The notes beneath the pieces are model-generated. The model was not told the DNA's origin. It made no database searches and saw nothing but the letters and a program-made list of their open reading frames with translations. From contig QZKC01000059.1 of NCBI GenBank assembly GCA_003599425.1, positions 1 to 57,179 on the forward strand: a stretch of DNA of 57,179 nt, read 5' to 3'. Position numbers and translations under genes: made by a program. Every line of letters starts with the position of its first letter. The stretch's first letter is position 1. This document shows, piece by piece, positions 1 through 8,786 of the stretch. The stretch is from Nitrospiraceae bacterium (GTDB taxonomy: Bacteria > Nitrospirota > Thermodesulfovibrionia > UBA6902).

Positions 1-538
<538 letters not shown>

Positions 539-548
539 AGAAAGATAG

Positions 549-635
549 AACACAGAAGTCAGAACTCAGAACACAGACAAAAGACAAAAAGCATTTCTTG
601 AAATCTGAGATCTGTGCTCTGTGTTCTGTGCTCTG
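549..635. repeat. Low-complexity imperfect inverted repeat between ilvC and psd
   Basis: The gap is made of reiterated words such as CAGAACACAG on the left (about 549-578) and their complement CTGTGTTCTGTG on the right (611-635). Transcribed, it would fold into a long imperfect hairpin. There is no U-run after it, so it is not a standard terminator. Similar word-like repeats recur at about 1266, 11490, 41386 and 56569. Confidence 0.6.
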
Positions 636-639
636 AAAA

Positions 640-1269
640 ATGCTTCAGTTCGCCAAAGAAGGCTATCCGTTCATCATCACATTTGCCGCTTTCACTGCTG
701 TCTCCGCTCTCCTGAGAATACACTGGCTGACAGGCCTCTTCCTCCTGCTCACGCTGTTCATGTTCTACTTCTTCAGAGACCCTGACAGGGTCACTCCCCC
801 TGACAGGAAAACGTTCTACTCCCCGGCTGACGGCAAGATCATCGTCATTTCCGAAGCAGTGGAAGAAGAGATATTAAAGGACAAGGCTCTCAAGATCAGC
901 ATCTTCATGTCGCCGCTGAATGTCCATGTCAACAGGGCTCCCTGCGATGGGATAGTGAAAGATGTTAAATATTATCCAGGCAAGTTCTTCAACGCCTACA
1001 CAGATGAAGCCTCCATAAAGAATGAACATATCACCATGCTTCTTGAAAGCAAACACGGGAAAGTAGTGGTAAAACAGATCGCGGGATCAGTTGCACGGCG
1101 GGCAGTATGCAGGGTGAAGCCCGGTGAAGTGCTGAAGCAGGGGCAGAGATATGGGATCATAAAGTTCAGTTCACGCCTGGATGTCTTCTTGCCATTAAAT
1201 ACCAAAGTTAAGGTACAATTGAATGACAAGGTAAAGGCGGGAGAAACTGTATTGGGAGTTGTTCAGTGA
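640..1269 (+). CDS. psd: Phosphatidylserine decarboxylase, short (PSD-A type) proenzyme
   Basis: Decarboxylates phosphatidylserine to phosphatidylethanolamine at the inner membrane. At 209 residues it matches the short bacterial/archaeal subfamily rather than the ~320-residue E. coli form. Two hydrophobic segments lie near residues 10-45. A conserved F-R-D-P motif is at residues 45-48, and S-P-L-N-V-H-V-N at residues 91-98. The self-cleavage site is Gly149-Ser150 (QIAGSVARR), where Ser becomes the pyruvoyl group of the alpha chain. The ATG at 640 directly follows the hairpin and has no obvious Shine-Dalgarno. It is followed by pssA, giving the usual two-step PE pathway in one transcription unit. 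Confidence 0.95.
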   Translation: MLQFAKEGYPFIITFAAFTAVSALLRIHWLTGLFLLLTLFMFYFFRDPDRVTPPDRKTFYSPADGKIIVISEAVEEEILKDKALKISIFMSPLNVHVNRAPCDGIVKDVKYYPGKFFNAYTDEASIKNEHITMLLESKHGKVVVKQIAGSVARRAVCRVKPGEVLKQGQRYGIIKFSSRLDVFLPLNTKVKVQLNDKVKAGETVLGVVQ

Positions 1270-1339
1270 CAGGCACAGAGGCACAGAGATTTCATACACT
1301 TTTTCAATTTATTACTTTGTGCCTTTGTCACTTTGTCAC
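1266..1339. repeat. Hairpin repeat over psd stop, related to the CACAAAGG element family
   Basis: Left arm GTGACAGGCACAGAGGCACA starts at 1266, overlapping the psd stop codon. The right arm CTTTGTGCCTTTGTCAC lies at 1315-1331. The inner left sequence GATTTCATACACTT resembles the GATTTCTATACGACACC core of the elements at 15298 and 16752, so this is probably a diverged member of that family. It occupies most of the psd-pssA spacer. Confidence 0.55.
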
Positions 1340-1348
1340 TTGCTTTAT

Positions 1349-2095
1349 ATGAAAAAAGGCATTTACATTTTACCTAACACCCTGACGCTATGCGGCATGT
1401 TCTGCGGGTTTTATGCCATCCTCGCAGCATATAAAGGCCACTTCATATACAGCGCATGGGCAATTCTGATAGCAAATATTTTTGACGGCCTTGACGGATG
1501 GGTCGCGCGCCTGACAAACAGCACCACGAAGTTCGGGGTCGAGCTCGATTCCCTGTCAGACCTTGTGGCATTCGGCGTAGCGCCTGCAGTGCTTATTTAC
1601 AGTTGGGCCCTGCAGCCGTTTGGCCGTGTCGGCTGGGGAGCGGCTTTCCTGTTCGTTATATGCGGAGCATTAAGGCTCGCCCGTTACAATGTGCAGATGG
1701 GAACAGCAGAAAGCAAGGCGTTTACAGGCCTCCCCATACCGGGAGCAGGAACAGTGGTGGCATCTCTTATATTGTTTTATCATGAAGTCCTGGGAACACT
1801 GTATGGAAAGAATTACATCATTCTTGCTCTGCCTTTTCTGCTTGCAGCGCTCATGGTCAGCACAGTTCGGTTTCACGGGCTAAAGGAGATCAATTTCAAA
1901 GAGAGAAAGCCTTTCTGGCTCCTCGTAGTCATAGTGATCGCTTTTGTGCTTATATTCATGCACCCTGAGATCGTTATTTTTATCTTCTCCATTACTTATC
2001 TAATATGGGGGATCATTGAAGGAACTTACCTGTTCCAGAAAAAGAGGAAGGCAAAACTCAGTGAACCACAGAGGCCACAGAGCTTTAAACGCTGA
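1349..2095 (+). CDS. pssA: CDP-diacylglycerol--serine O-phosphatidyltransferase
   Basis: Integral membrane enzyme making phosphatidylserine from CDP-diacylglycerol and serine, the substrate of the upstream decarboxylase. The CDP-alcohol phosphotransferase signature (DGLDGWVAR, then 8 residues, G-x3-D-x3-D) is complete near residues 45-75. Several further membrane helices follow, and the C-terminus is basic. The frame is open from 1259, but the ATG at 1349 gives the usual family N-terminus MKKGIYILPNTLTL and avoids translating the hairpin repeat, so it was chosen. The last ~20 codons (SEPQRPQS) are repeat-like and may be a late addition. Confidence 0.95.
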   Translation: MKKGIYILPNTLTLCGMFCGFYAILAAYKGHFIYSAWAILIANIFDGLDGWVARLTNSTTKFGVELDSLSDLVAFGVAPAVLIYSWALQPFGRVGWGAAFLFVICGALRLARYNVQMGTAESKAFTGLPIPGAGTVVASLILFYHEVLGTLYGKNYIILALPFLLAALMVSTVRFHGLKEINFKERKPFWLLVVIVIAFVLIFMHPEIVIFIFSITYLIWGIIEGTYLFQKKRKAKLSEPQRPQSFKR

Positions 2096-2149
2096 CGGCG
2101 GTCAGTTAAATCATATACTCCGTGGTTTATAATATATCGAGGCAACAAC

Positions 2150-3658
2150 ATGAGAACCATTAAAATTTTTGATACAACACTGAGAGACGGTGAACAATCG
2201 CCCGGGGCCTCCATGAATGTGGGGGAAAAGCTCCAGGTCGCAAAACAGCTTGCGCGCCTTGGCGTCGACATAATCGAAGCAGGTTTTGCCATTGCATCGC
2301 CAGGCGACTTTGAGGCAGTAAAGACCATCGGCAGCGAGGTAGAAGGCCCTATAATATGCAGCCTCGCGCGGGCAAGAGAGGAAGACATAAAACGCGCGTG
2401 GGAAGCGCTGAAGGATGCACCAAAACGGAGAATACACACATTCCACTCCACATCTGATATCCACCTCAAATACCAGTTCCGTGTAAGCCGTGAAGAAGCG
2501 CTGAAGAGGTCGGTTGAGATGGTAAAGCTCGCGAAGAGCTTTGTCGATGATGTCGAATTCTCGCCCATGGATGCCACGAGGACAGACCCTGTCTATCTCT
2601 GTGAGGTTGTTGAAGCCGTCATTGAAGCAGGCGCCTTAACAGTCAACATACCCGATACCGTCGGTTACAGCATCCCGAGTGAATTCGGCGCCCTGATAAA
2701 GACCCTTCGTGATAAAGTTAAAAATATAGCCAGGGCTGTGATAGCGGTGCACTGCCATAACGACCTTGGCCTTGCGACTTCAAATTCACTTTCAGCAGTG
2801 CTGAACGGGGCGGGACAGATAGAATGCACGGTCAACGGCATAGGCGAGCGCGCCGGGAACTGCTCCCTGGAAGAGGTGGTAATGGCATTACGGACGCGCC
2901 GCGATATATTCAATGCAGATACGAACATCAGAACAGAAGAAATCACGCGAAGCAGCAGGCTGGTCACCAAGATAACCGGCATGTACGTACAGCCCAACAA
3001 GGCGATCGTGGGTGCGAATGCCTTTGCGCATGAGTCCGGGATACACCAGGACGGCCTCCTGAAAGAAAAATCCACCTACGAAATCATCCGGCCCGAGACT
3101 ATCGGCCTTCATAAAACAAAGTTCGTCCTCGGCAAACATTCCGGAAGACATGCGTTCAGGACCAGACTGAATGAACTGGGCTATACACTGTCTGACGAGG
3201 AAATCAATCATGCCTTTGAACGCTTCAAAAAACTCGCTGATCAGAAAAAAGAGATCTATGATGAAGACCTTGAGACGCTCGTTACAGAAGAGTTCACTGC
3301 CATTCCTGAAATATACAGCCTCATAGATATGAGCGTATCTGCCGGCATGCACCAGAGGCCTACCGCTGTGCTCAGGCTCAAGCTGAATGATGAAATGATC
3401 GAGAAGACCGAACATGGCGATGGCCCTGTAGATGCAGTATTCAAGGCGATAACTGCGATCACAGGCACAAAAAGCACGCTCCTGAAATATGAGGTCAAGG
3501 CGATAACCGGGGGCACAGACGCCCTCGGCGAAGTTGTGTGCGCAGTAGAAGAAGACGGGAAATCTGTCAGCGGCCACGGCAATGACACCGATATCATCAT
3601 CGCCTCAGCAAAAGCATATATCAACGCCCTGAACAAGCTGGCATCAAGAAAGAAGTAG
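2150..3658 (+). CDS. leuA: 2-isopropylmalate synthase
   Basis: First committed step of leucine synthesis: condensation of acetyl-CoA with 2-ketoisovalerate. The 502-residue protein has the DRE-TIM metallolyase barrel, with [13 protein letters not shown] at residues 6-18, [14 protein letters not shown] near 203, and [15 protein letters not shown] near 231. The metal ligands are the expected Asp and two His. The C-terminal LeuA dimer domain, site of leucine feedback, runs from about residue 375 to the end ([10 protein letters not shown]). It follows pssA by 54 bp. This is the standard bacterial length, not the short isozyme; citramalate synthase is less likely because the full regulatory domain and motifs fit LeuA. 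Confidence 0.97.
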   Translation: MRTIKIFDTTLRDGEQSPGASMNVGEKLQVAKQLARLGVDIIEAGFAIASPGDFEAVKTIGSEVEGPIICSLARAREEDIKRAWEALKDAPKRRIHTFHSTSDIHLKYQFRVSREEALKRSVEMVKLAKSFVDDVEFSPMDATRTDPVYLCEVVEAVIEAGALTVNIPDTVGYSIPSEFGALIKTLRDKVKNIARAVIAVHCHNDLGLATSNSLSAVLNGAGQIECTVNGIGERAGNCSLEEVVMALRTRRDIFNADTNIRTEEITRSSRLVTKITGMYVQPNKAIVGANAFAHESGIHQDGLLKEKSTYEIIRPETIGLHKTKFVLGKHSGRHAFRTRLNELGYTLSDEEINHAFERFKKLADQKKEIYDEDLETLVTEEFTAIPEIYSLIDMSVSAGMHQRPTAVLRLKLNDEMIEKTEHGDGPVDAVFKAITAITGTKSTLLKYEVKAITGGTDALGEVVCAVEEDGKSVSGHGNDTDIIIASAKAYINALNKLASRKK

Positions 3659-3668
3659 CAAACACACC

Positions 3669-4541
3669 ATGCCGGGGCGCATAATCTTCTCTATCCTGTC
3701 ACTGTTGCTCTTAATCAATTCCTGCGCCCCGAAAGTTATTCAGCCTCCAAAACCTGCAAGGATTGCTCTTGTCCTCGGCGCTGGAGCGTCCAGGGGTTTC
3801 GCACATGTCGGAGTGCTCAAGGTACTTGAGGCGAATAATATTCCCATTCACATGATCGTCGGCACAAGCGCGGGCAGCTTTGTCGGCAGCCTTTATGCTT
3901 ACGGCTACAACTCCTTCCAGCTTCAGGAGATATCTCTTTCACTGGAAAGGTACGAGATCATAGACTTCGGCATCCCTGACAAGGGCTTCATTAAAGGAGA
4001 AAAGCTTGAGGAGTTCATCAATAAGGAAGTGAAAAATACTCCTATCGAAAACCTGAAGATCCCTTTTTACGGGGTCGCAACTGATATCCGGGAGGGGCGT
4101 GAAGCGATCTTCAGCAGCGGCAACACAGGGATCGCCGTACGGGCAAGCTGCTCAATACCGGGGGTATTCAAGCCCGTGAAGATAGGAGACAGGCTATATG
4201 CTGACGGCGGCATTGTCAGTCCTGTTGCTGTCGATGCCGCACGACGTCTCGGCGCAGATATCATCATTGCTGTGGACATTTCATCTGATGCTGATACAAC
4301 ACAGCCTGAAAGCGCTATTGATATGATCCTGAAATCCGTTACCCTCATGCACTCACAGATCGCCGCCTCTCAGCTTGCGACCGCGGATGTTGTTATAAGG
4401 CCTGCAGTAGGATATATCGGTGCAAGTGACTTTACCAAAAGGCATGAGGCCGTCCTTGAAGGTGAAAAGGCTGCAACATCGGCGCTGCCTGAGATACAGG
4501 GTATGATCGCAAAGCTCAGGCAAGAGGGCCGATTGCCGTAG
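3669..4541 (+). CDS. Patatin-like phospholipase, probable lipoprotein (RssA/YchK-like)
   Basis: Predicted serine lipid acyl hydrolase with a Ser-Asp dyad. The N-terminus has a hydrophobic stretch ending in LLLINSC with Cys19, a possible lipobox. The oxyanion glycine motif GAGASRGFAHVG is at residues 37-48, the nucleophile motif GTSAGS has Ser67, and the D-G-G motif with the catalytic Asp is near residue 180 (YADGGIVSP). Length of 290 fits the compact RssA-type family. It starts 10 bp after leuA, so it is co-transcribed, but a leucine role is not implied. It could act on membrane phospholipids, fitting the nearby psd-pssA pair; that is inference. Confidence 0.88.
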   Translation: MPGRIIFSILSLLLLINSCAPKVIQPPKPARIALVLGAGASRGFAHVGVLKVLEANNIPIHMIVGTSAGSFVGSLYAYGYNSFQLQEISLSLERYEIIDFGIPDKGFIKGEKLEEFINKEVKNTPIENLKIPFYGVATDIREGREAIFSSGNTGIAVRASCSIPGVFKPVKIGDRLYADGGIVSPVAVDAARRLGADIIIAVDISSDADTTQPESAIDMILKSVTLMHSQIAASQLATADVVIRPAVGYIGASDFTKRHEAVLEGEKAATSALPEIQGMIAKLRQEGRLP

Positions 4542-4583
4542 ATGTTTGCAAGCAAATAATTCATAGGATTTTATTGCCGAAAA

Positions 4584-4613
4584 TTGACTATTGCTCTTTT
4601 CATCCTGTAGTAT
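4584..4613 (+). promoter_or_regulatory. Candidate sigma-70 promoter upstream of leuC
   Basis: TTGACT at 4584-4589 and TAGTAT at 4608-4613, spaced by 18 bp. The start would lie near 4620, leaving a leader of about 88 nt before the GTG of leuC. Sequence match only. Confidence 0.4.
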
Positions 4614-4708
4614 TTTTGTTGTAATTTATTATGGAATACCCGCAATAACCGGGACTTACTTGTTTTTCATTTCCATGAGAATAACTCAATACATATGTTG
4701 GAGGTAAC

Positions 4709-5965
4709 GTGACTATTACGGAAAAAATTCTTGCAGCGCATTGCGGCAAAAAAAAGGTCTCGCCCGGAGAGTTGATCAACGCAAAGGTGGACCTCATTCT
4801 TGCCAATGACATAACAGCGCCCATCGCTATTACCGAATTCAAAAAGATCGGCGCCAAGAATGTTTTTGACAAAGACAGGGTCGCCTTTATCCCCGACCAT
4901 TTTGCTCCGCAGAAAGACATCAAGGCTGCGGAACAATGCAAGATGCTGCGGGATTTCTCAAAGGATTATGATCTCGGACTTTATTTTGAGGTCGGCAGGA
5001 TGGGAGTGGAACACGCGCTTCTGCCGGAACAGGGGCTTGTCGGCCCCGGAGATCTCGTCATCGGAGCGGACAGTCATACCTGCACCTACGGCGGCCTTGG
5101 CGCCTTTGCTACCGGGGTCGGTTCAACCGATGTTGCATCCGCTATGGCGACTGGGGAATGCTGGTTCAAGGTACCGGAATCCATGAAGTTCATCTATTTC
5201 GGCAAACTGAAAAAATGGGTCGGCGGGAAGGACCTGATCCTTCATACGATCGGTGATATCGGTGTTGACGGAGCTCTGTACAGGGCCATGGAATTTATGG
5301 GAGAGACCATCAGTTCACTGCCGATGTACGCCCGCCTCACCATGTGCAATATGGCTATAGAGGCTGGAGGGAAGAACGGCATTATCACACCTGACAGTAT
5401 CACGGAACAGTACGTAAAAGGCAGGGCAAAACGCGGATACACTTTCTACTCATCTGACAAAGATGCGAAGTATGTTGAAGTAAGGGAATACGATTGTTCA
5501 AAGATACCTTTGACCGTATCCTGCCCTCACCTGCCCTCGAACACAAAACCCGCGGCAGAGCTTTCACACGTGACCATTGACCAGGTCGTTGTCGGTTCAT
5601 GCACTAACGGAAGGATCGAGGACCTGCGGGAAGCAGCAGAGATAATAAAAGGTAAAAAAGTGCATCCCGATGTGAGGATGATCGTCATCCCTGCCACCCA
5701 GCAGATATATCTCGATGCTATGAAGGAAGGGCTTGCCGAAATATTCGTGACTGCCGGAGCGGTCTTTTCAACGCCAACGTGCGGCCCGTGCCTCGGCGGA
5801 CACATGGGCATCCTCGCAAAAGGCGAGAAGGCCATAGCGACAACGAACAGGAATTTCGTGGGAAGAATGGGACATCCGGAGAGCGAAGTATACCTTTCCA
5901 ATCCTGCGGTTGCGGCAGCGTCTGCGGTGAAAGGAAAGATCGCAACGCCGGATGAGGTTGTATAG
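4709..5965 (+). CDS. leuC: 3-isopropylmalate dehydratase large subunit
   Basis: Aconitase-family [4Fe-4S] isomerase subunit, converting 2- to 3-isopropylmalate together with LeuD. At 418 residues it is the short archaeal/HacA-like LeuC subtype rather than the ~470-residue enterobacterial type. Cluster ligands are Cys298 (VVGSCTNGR), Cys358 and Cys361 (TCGPCLGG). The [20 protein letters not shown] segment near residue 120 is typical. The start is GTG at 4709, placed 1 bp after a strong GGAGG-containing site at about 4700-4704. leuD follows after a repeat-filled 207-bp gap. Confidence 0.96.
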   Translation: MTITEKILAAHCGKKKVSPGELINAKVDLILANDITAPIAITEFKKIGAKNVFDKDRVAFIPDHFAPQKDIKAAEQCKMLRDFSKDYDLGLYFEVGRMGVEHALLPEQGLVGPGDLVIGADSHTCTYGGLGAFATGVGSTDVASAMATGECWFKVPESMKFIYFGKLKKWVGGKDLILHTIGDIGVDGALYRAMEFMGETISSLPMYARLTMCNMAIEAGGKNGIITPDSITEQYVKGRAKRGYTFYSSDKDAKYVEVREYDCSKIPLTVSCPHLPSNTKPAAELSHVTIDQVVVGSCTNGRIEDLREAAEIIKGKKVHPDVRMIVIPATQQIYLDAMKEGLAEIFVTAGAVFSTPTCGPCLGGHMGILAKGEKAIATTNRNFVGRMGHPESEVYLSNPAVAAASAVKGKIATPDEVV

Positions 5966-5977
5966 TTAATAATCAGG

Positions 5978-6012
5978 AATGGGAAACTGTCTCAGAATTT
6001 CTATAACTGACA
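5978..6012. repeat. Solo arm of the CACAAWGG/ATTTCTATACGACA element family
   Basis: AATGGGAAACTGTCTCAG followed by AATTTCTATAACTGACA resembles the right arm of the element at 16752-16921 (AATGGGAAGTCTGCAGAG, then AATTTCTATACGACA). No matching second arm is visible nearby, so it looks like a remnant. Confidence 0.5.
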
Positions 6013-6035
6013 AGACATTAATATGAAGAAGAATT

Positions 6036-6122
6036 CCCTCTCCCCTTGCGGGAGAGGGTTAGGGTGAGGGGAATTGGCTCCTGTTTCACCCTCCCCTTCA
6101 TCCCCTCCCGTCAAGGGAGGGG
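6036..6122. repeat. Two adjacent GC-rich palindromic repeats (REP-like) before leuD
   Basis: The first unit, 6036-6071, is CCCTCTCCCCTTGCGGGAGA followed by GGGTTAGGGTGAGGGG. The second, about 6087-6122, contains CCCCTCCCGTCAAGGGAGGG. Both recur at 43011-43100, and relatives lie at 14376 and 36021. Each can form a strong hairpin in the leuC-leuD mRNA. Such palindromes are widespread dispersed repeats in many bacterial genomes. Confidence 0.8.
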
Positions 6123-6172
6123 AGATGTTCGATAGGATAGTTCATCATATAAAATATTTCTTGGGAGGTTTT

Positions 6173-6670
6173 ATGATTCTTAAAGGTAACGCATGGAAAT
6201 TCGGTGACAATATTGATACTGACGCTATCATCCCGGCGAGGTATCTCAACACATCAGACCCTCAGGAACTCGCAAAACACGTGATGGAAGACGCGGACAG
6301 GGATTTCCCTTCAAAGATGAAAGCAGGCGACCTCATTGTCGCTGAAGCTAATTTTGGCTGCGGCTCCTCAAGGGAGCATGCCCCTATCGCTATCAAGGCC
6401 TCGGGCCTTCAGGCGGTTGTCGCGAAAAGCTTCGCGAGGATCTTTTACAGAAATGCTTTCAACATCGGCCTCCCAATCTTTGAATCAGAAGAGGCGCCGG
6501 ATAAGATATCCGAAGGCGATGTCATTGAGATCGACGCAGACAAAGGTGTGATCAGAAACATCACAAAAGGTGAAGAGTATGCAGCAAAGCCCATTCCCCC
6601 CTTCATGCAGGAGCTGATCTCTGCCGGAGGTTTGATAGAATGGACCAAGAGGCGGTTAAAGGCTTCGTAG
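6173..6670 (+). CDS. leuD: 3-isopropylmalate dehydratase small subunit
   Basis: Swivel-domain partner of LeuC. The 165-residue protein carries the short-type motifs: GDNIDTDAIIPARYL near residue 13, ANFGCGSSREHAPIA near residue 60, and AKSFARIFYRNAFNIGLP near residue 85. The frame is open from 6074, but the ATG at 6173 follows GGGAGG by 5 nt and gives the family N-terminus MILKGNAWKFG; the upstream part encodes the palindromic repeat and is excluded. It completes a split leu locus on one strand with leuA and leuC. Confidence 0.96.
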   Translation: MILKGNAWKFGDNIDTDAIIPARYLNTSDPQELAKHVMEDADRDFPSKMKAGDLIVAEANFGCGSSREHAPIAIKASGLQAVVAKSFARIFYRNAFNIGLPIFESEEAPDKISEGDVIEIDADKGVIRNITKGEEYAAKPIPPFMQELISAGGLIEWTKRRLKAS

Positions 6671-6717
6671 AGCATTATAAATTCCTGCAACTATCCCATT
6701 TTAATCATGGATTTGCA

Positions 6718-6851
6718 GACAGGCAGGGCATGAGGTTGTCATCTCATTCTCGGTCGCCATCCATGACGCCCTTCGAGGCTTTTGCCTGTTCAGACATAGT
6801 GTCTGAACCTGCCGGCAAAAAAATCCGCTCCAACCCCATACCCTGCCTGTC
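6718..6851. repeat. 134-bp inverted-repeat structure downstream of leuD
   Basis: The ends GACAGGCAGGGCATG (6718-6732) and CATACCCTGCCTGTC (6837-6851) are complementary over 14 of 15 bases. Inside lies a perfect 9-bp hairpin, GTTCAGACA-TAG-TGTCTGAAC (6788-6808), followed by a run of A. It could be a structured RNA or a small palindromic element. No coding potential of its own is convincing. Confidence 0.5.
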
Positions 6852-6918
6852 TTTTCCTGCGAGCAGATCGAAATTTATGCATTATGCAGGCTCAGCATTT
6901 TAACTGACTTGAAAATCT

Positions 6919-7821
6919 ATGAGTGTTAATTACCTCAAGCTTTCACGAAAGGCGCTGAAGGAAAAGATAAGGCAAGCCTGGGCAATAATCAAAAAATGTA
7001 CGCTCTGCCCGCGCAACTGCATGGTAGACAGGACAGCGGGAGAGACCGGTTTTTGCAGTACCGGCGACAAGCCCTTTGTCTCGAGTTTCAATCCTCATTT
7101 CGGCGAAGAAGCCCCTCTTGTGGGGCATAATGGCTCAGGTACAATTTTTTTTACCAACTGCAATCTCGGCTGCCTGTTCTGCCAGAACTGGACCATAAGC
7201 CATTCAGGGGAAGGCGGTGAAATTTCATTTGAATCATTGGCTGATATAATGCTGACCCTCCAGGGATATGGGTGCCACAACATTAACTTTGTTACTCCCA
7301 CTCATCAGGTTTACCAGATCCTTGCATCTCTGGAAATAGCAATTGAAAAAGGCCTGAAAGCACCTCTCGTATATAATTGCGGCGGATATGAATCAGTGGA
7401 AACGCTAAGAATACTTGATGGGGTGATCGATATTTATATGCCTGACTTTAAATATGCCGATCCCGAAGCTGCAAAAAAATACTCCAGGGCCAAAGATTAT
7501 CCGTCAATTGCAAAGGCAGCGATAAAAGAGATGCACAGGCAGGTCGGCGACCTTGTCCTTGATGACAGGGGTATTGCCATTAAAGGATTGCTCGTCAGAC
7601 ATCTCGTGCTGCCTGAAGGGCTTGCAGGAACCGAGGAGGTCACGAAGTTTCTTGCTGAAGAGATTTCCCCTGATACATATGTAAACATTATGGCACAGTA
7701 TTACCCTTGCTACAGGGCTTTTGAGCAGCCGCCTCTCAACAGGAGGATCACAGATGCAGAATACAGAAAGGCCGTAAAGGCAGCGCGTGACGCAGGACTC
7801 AAAAGGCTGGACAGGGGGTGA
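6919..7821 (+). CDS. Radical SAM protein, PflX/COG1313-like
   Basis: Radical SAM [4Fe-4S] protein of the PflA-like family known as PflX; substrate unknown. The cluster motif is C-N-L-G-C-L-F-C near residues 75-82 (NCNLGCLFCQNW). It is preceded by an extra cysteine motif CTLCPRNC at about residues 27-34 and a further C-S-T-G, as in this family. The 300-residue length fits a complete enzyme. It sits alone after the leuD inverted repeat and overlaps or abuts the next lipoprotein gene, with no pyruvate formate-lyase next door, so a glycyl-radical activase role is unsupported. Confidence 0.88.
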   Translation: MSVNYLKLSRKALKEKIRQAWAIIKKCTLCPRNCMVDRTAGETGFCSTGDKPFVSSFNPHFGEEAPLVGHNGSGTIFFTNCNLGCLFCQNWTISHSGEGGEISFESLADIMLTLQGYGCHNINFVTPTHQVYQILASLEIAIEKGLKAPLVYNCGGYESVETLRILDGVIDIYMPDFKYADPEAAKKYSRAKDYPSIAKAAIKEMHRQVGDLVLDDRGIAIKGLLVRHLVLPEGLAGTEEVTKFLAEEISPDTYVNIMAQYYPCYRAFEQPPLNRRITDAEYRKAVKAARDAGLKRLDRG

Positions 7822-7871
7822 GCAAACATGAAATTTCAACTTTTCACAATGACTTACCGATATATAACGTT

Positions 7872-8609
7872 ATGAACCAGCTAAAACTTTTCATCATATG
7901 CATTCTCTCACTAAGTATCATGAACTGCTCCACCATGAGCACGAACAAACGGGCTGCCACACTTTCCGCCATCACAGCAAACAAAACATACCAGATCAGG
8001 GTACGTTCCGGGAATATAGCTCTGGACAAAATCATTCATGCCTATGCTTCATCGAGATTCGGTGAATATCTTCAGTGGACCAGTGATGAATCAGCGGACA
8101 ATTATTTCGAAATAGTTTTCAGCGGGTCTTCAGCACACAAGATAAACAGTTCTGCAGCGGCTTATACACAAAATATGATTTATGGTGATGCATGGTATAC
8201 AGGAGATGACATCCGCTGGTCGGGCAATGTCTTCATGCCTGAAGCGGAAATAACATCCGGCAGCATATTTACATGGCAAAAAAGTATTATGACCGTCATG
8301 ATGAAGGATAGTGAAGAGAGGATATTGTGGGGAGCTCATTTTAATTATAAAGGCATTTCCGAACCTGCCGGATTATATATAAATACGGCTGATGAGGCTG
8401 CAAGGATATCCATCGACAGGATAGCAGAACGGTTTAAAAACGATTATATCTTCATACAGAAAAGCCAGGTTCAGAATAAAATGCCTGATATCGCCCTGAT
8501 CGTTGAGAGGAATGCTTCCGGAAATGAAGAGGATACCACCAAAAAAGAAATACCATACGATGAAAATACTAGCCCTCTTATCTCCGAACATGGATTAATT
8601 ACTTTCTAA
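7872..8609 (+). CDS. Exported or lipoprotein-like protein of unknown function
   Basis: I do not recognise a family. The ATG at 7872 gives MNQLKLFIICILSLSIMNC, a basic start, a hydrophobic core and a Cys at 19. The lipobox is poor because Asn precedes the Cys. A longer frame begins at GTG 7818, overlapping the preceding stop codon, but it adds 18 residues that spoil the signal peptide. The mature part is about 225 residues, mostly polar, with alternating hydrophobic residues suggestive of beta structure and no obvious repeats. Likely periplasmic or outer-membrane attached. Confidence 0.65.
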   Translation: MNQLKLFIICILSLSIMNCSTMSTNKRAATLSAITANKTYQIRVRSGNIALDKIIHAYASSRFGEYLQWTSDESADNYFEIVFSGSSAHKINSSAAAYTQNMIYGDAWYTGDDIRWSGNVFMPEAEITSGSIFTWQKSIMTVMMKDSEERILWGAHFNYKGISEPAGLYINTADEAARISIDRIAERFKNDYIFIQKSQVQNKMPDIALIVERNASGNEEDTTKKEIPYDENTSPLISEHGLITF

Positions 8610-8701
8610 CTGGCTGCTGAAAATCTTTTTAAGCTGTCATTGCGGGGGGCGTATATTTAATCCTGACAGGGCAAAATACGGGATATCTTTCTGCTGGCGG
8701 T

Positions 8702-8715
8702 CATATTATAATATG
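8702..8715 (+). promoter_or_regulatory. Palindromic -10 region upstream of PilZ gene
   Basis: CATATTATAATATG is a perfect 14-bp palindrome that contains a consensus TATAAT (8707-8712). No good -35 hexamer is seen at the right distance, which suggests an activator-dependent promoter or an operator over the -10. Confidence 0.35.
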
Positions 8716-8786
8716 TCATAGAAGTCAGGGCTCCCTGAAGATGTCCCCGGCCTCAAAAATGTTTTAATCAAATATGGAAGACTCCC

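Noticed and set aside
2026-2577. Long minus-strand open frame over leuA and similar long antisense frames over secD, hemE and others
   Set aside because: They mirror strongly supported genes on the other strand, have poor composition and no ribosome sites.
6919-7821. Pyruvate formate-lyase activating enzyme
   Set aside because: The extra N-terminal cysteine motif and the lack of any glycyl-radical enzyme gene nearby fit the PflX/COG1313 group better.
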